From assembly GCF_001866055.1 (NCBI RefSeq), contig NZ_MLQS01000014.1, positions 62,001-126,000 of the forward strand: a stretch of DNA of 64,000 nucleotides, read 5' to 3'. The position numbers were made by a program, and so were the translations under genes. Shown piece after piece: positions 62,649 to 64,000 of the stretch. Within the stretch, counting starts at the first letter, position 1. The number at the start of each line of letters is the position of its first letter. The DNA comes from Anaerobacillus alkalidiazotrophicus (lineage in GTDB: Bacteria > Bacillota > Bacilli > Bacillales_H > Anaerobacillaceae). A model generated the notes under the pieces. It did no database searches, had not been told where the DNA came from, and saw only the letters and a program-made list of their open reading frames with translations.

Positions 62649-64000
62649 TTGAGAGAACAAGTTTTTCTCTATGATACAACTTTACGCGATGGAACTCAGG
62701 GTGAAGGCATAAGCTTATCTGTAGATGACAAAATAAAGATTGTAAAAAAGTTGGATGAAATTGGAGTTCATTATATAGAAGGCGGTTGGCCGGGAAGTAA
62801 CCCAAAAGATATGGAATTTTTTCAAAAAGTCCAAGATCTTCAACTTAGTCATTCTAAAATAACAGCTTTTGGAAGCACACGAAGGATAGGTGTTAAAGCA
62901 AAAGAAGATGAAAATCTTCAGAAGTTAATTGAAAGTGGTGTTAAAGTAGTTGCAATTTTTGGTAAAACGTGGGATTTCCAAGTGATTGAGGCTCTAAAAA
63001 CAACATTAGAAGAAAATCTTGATATGATTAGGGACTCTGTAGCTTATTTAAAAGAAAATGGTCTTGAAGTTATTTTTGATGCTGAACACTTTTTTGATGG
63101 ATATAAACAAAATAAAGAGTACGCTCTCAAAGCTATTAAGGTAGCTGAAGAAGCAGGAGCTGACTGTATAGCACTTTGTGATACAAACGGTGGAACTCTT
63201 CCCCATGAAATATATAAAATTGTTAAAACTATATGTACTAAAATAAATATACAGATAGGGATTCATTGTCATAATGATGGTGAAGTAGCCGTTGCAAATT
63301 CCCTATCTGCAGTTCAAGCGGGTGCTAGACACGTTCAAGGAACGATTAATGGTTATGGAGAACGATGTGGGAATGCAAATTTAATTTCTGTTATCCCAAA
63401 TTTACAGGTAAAACTTAATTACGAGTGTGTAAAGAAAGAAAACTTAAGTAACTTAACTTCTATATCAAAATATGTTCATGAAGTTGCTAACCAGGCTGCA
63501 CCAAGTAATCAGCCATTTGTTGGGAAAAGTGCTTTCGCACATAAAGGTGGAATGCATGTTAGCGCTGTTTTAAAGCATCCTGAAACGTATGAACATATTA
63601 AGCCTGAACTAATAGGGAATAGTAGGCGTGTTCTCGTTTCTGAACTTTCAGGGCAAAGTAACTTAATGTTTAAAGCTAAAGAGTGGAACTATTCGATTGA
63701 TAAAAAAGATCCTAATTCTAAATTGCTCCTTGAAAAAATTAAAGAAAAAGAGCATGAAGGCTATCAATACGAAGCTGCTGAGGCTTCATTTGAACTTTTA
63801 GTGAAAAAGAGTTTTAGTGAATGGAAAGAATACTTTTTATTAGATTATTATAAGATCTTTGTTGAAAAAAATGGAGAAGATATTTTTTCTACAGAAGCTG
63901 TAGTCAAGCTTTGTGTGCATGATGAAATGGTATTAACAGCTGCAGAGGGGAACGGCCCTGTCAATGCGCTTGACCATGCTCTTCGTAAAGGTCTAGAACA
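62649..64000 (+). CDS. cimA: Citramalate synthase (partial at the window end)
   Basis: The frame stays open to the window edge (about 450 residues visible). The motifs [29 protein letters not shown] and [13 protein letters not shown] place it in the LeuA/homocitrate synthase family. GWPGSNPKD and the later [15 protein letters not shown] fit the CimA subgroup (pyruvate plus acetyl-CoA to citramalate, a threonine-independent route to isoleucine). The start is TTG 62649 with GGAGG 7 nt upstream. The C-terminal regulatory domain is only partly inside the window. Confidence 0.92.
   Translation, partial: MREQVFLYDTTLRDGTQGEGISLSVDDKIKIVKKLDEIGVHYIEGGWPGSNPKDMEFFQKVQDLQLSHSKITAFGSTRRIGVKAKEDENLQKLIESGVKVVAIFGKTWDFQVIEALKTTLEENLDMIRDSVAYLKENGLEVIFDAEHFFDGYKQNKEYALKAIKVAEEAGADCIALCDTNGGTLPHEIYKIVKTICTKINIQIGIHCHNDGEVAVANSLSAVQAGARHVQGTINGYGERCGNANLISVIPNLQVKLNYECVKKENLSNLTSISKYVHEVANQAAPSNQPFVGKSAFAHKGGMHVSAVLKHPETYEHIKPELIGNSRRVLVSELSGQSNLMFKAKEWNYSIDKKDPNSKLLLEKIKEKEHEGYQYEAAEASFELLVKKSFSEWKEYFLLDYYKIFVEKNGEDIFSTEAVVKLCVHDEMVLTAAEGNGPVNALDHALRKGLE

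Overview
The window is low-GC, AT-rich Firmicutes DNA from an endospore-forming, motile member of the Bacillaceae. Spore genes (spoIVB end, spo0A, an sspH-type spore protein) and the gene order spoIVB-spo0A ... bkd operon ... brxB-artPQR-yqjA ... pepT-like ... dinB resemble the yqi/yqj region of Bacillus subtilis. A pyruvate formate-lyase system, a NaChBac-type sodium channel and the overall gene set suggest a facultative or anaerobic alkaliphile-like relative (Anaerobacillus or Alkalihalobacillus type). The genus is inference.

Layout. 1-1350: spoIVB end and spo0A with 0A boxes. 1800-5010: structured leader, FNR box, pflB-pflA. 5250-8284: envelope cluster (SteA-like, SteB-like, GT2, MraY/WecA-like transferase). 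8720-15786: branched-chain acyl-CoA degradation (ptb, buk, lpdV, bkdAA, bkdAB, bkdB), without bcd or bkdR. 16200-18657: secreted helical protein, Zur-controlled zinc-binding lipoprotein, bacilliredoxin brxB. 19139-23873: small protein, tRNA-Arg, arginine-type ABC transporter, YqjA-like exporter, L,D-transpeptidase. 23975-29450: Prli42-like miniprotein, PepT-like peptidase, MarR/Hpr-like regulator, FAD protein, DNA polymerase IV. 29572-35047: flagellar island (YlqG-like repeat protein, FlhB-C-like protein, sigma-D promoter, fliS-like, flagellin, YaaR). 35095-40000: decayed accessory zone with a DUF4236 protein, a namA remnant, cbpB/darB, a GNAT gene split by a mobile repeat, a YibQ-like deacetylase and tnrA. 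40249-46400: aspartokinase, voltage-gated sodium channel, T-box-controlled proBA and proC. 46500-49840: nagA remnant, SDR, SOS-type uvrX-yolD pair. 50115-54000: LMW phosphatase, sspH, asnO, ppaC. 54350-57588: exonuclease with a repeat-derived tail, methyltransferase, SDR remnant, HAD phosphatase. 57649-60025: xanthine phosphoribosyltransferase and NCS2 purine permease under a guanine riboswitch. 60530-62045: RAT/GlcT-controlled glucose EIIA plus glcT. 62649-end: citramalate synthase (partial) with a CodY-like box.

Two dispersed noncoding repeat families run through the window. Family A (left end near AATTTCTAACTTGGAAACTG, right end GGCGCTTGCGCTTTTCTT) has all six of its recognisable left ends within about 15 nt of an intrinsic terminator, and one copy has become the C-terminal coding tail of an exonuclease. 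Family B (CCCACTCTTAAGGGG...GATTGAAGTTCAGC) is a hairpin-rich MITE-like element flanked by TTTAT direct repeats; one copy splits a GNAT acetyltransferase gene, and removing the element with one TTTAT restores the reading frame across the junction. These families are the most likely undescribed material here. No CRISPR array, prophage, transposase gene or defence system was found.
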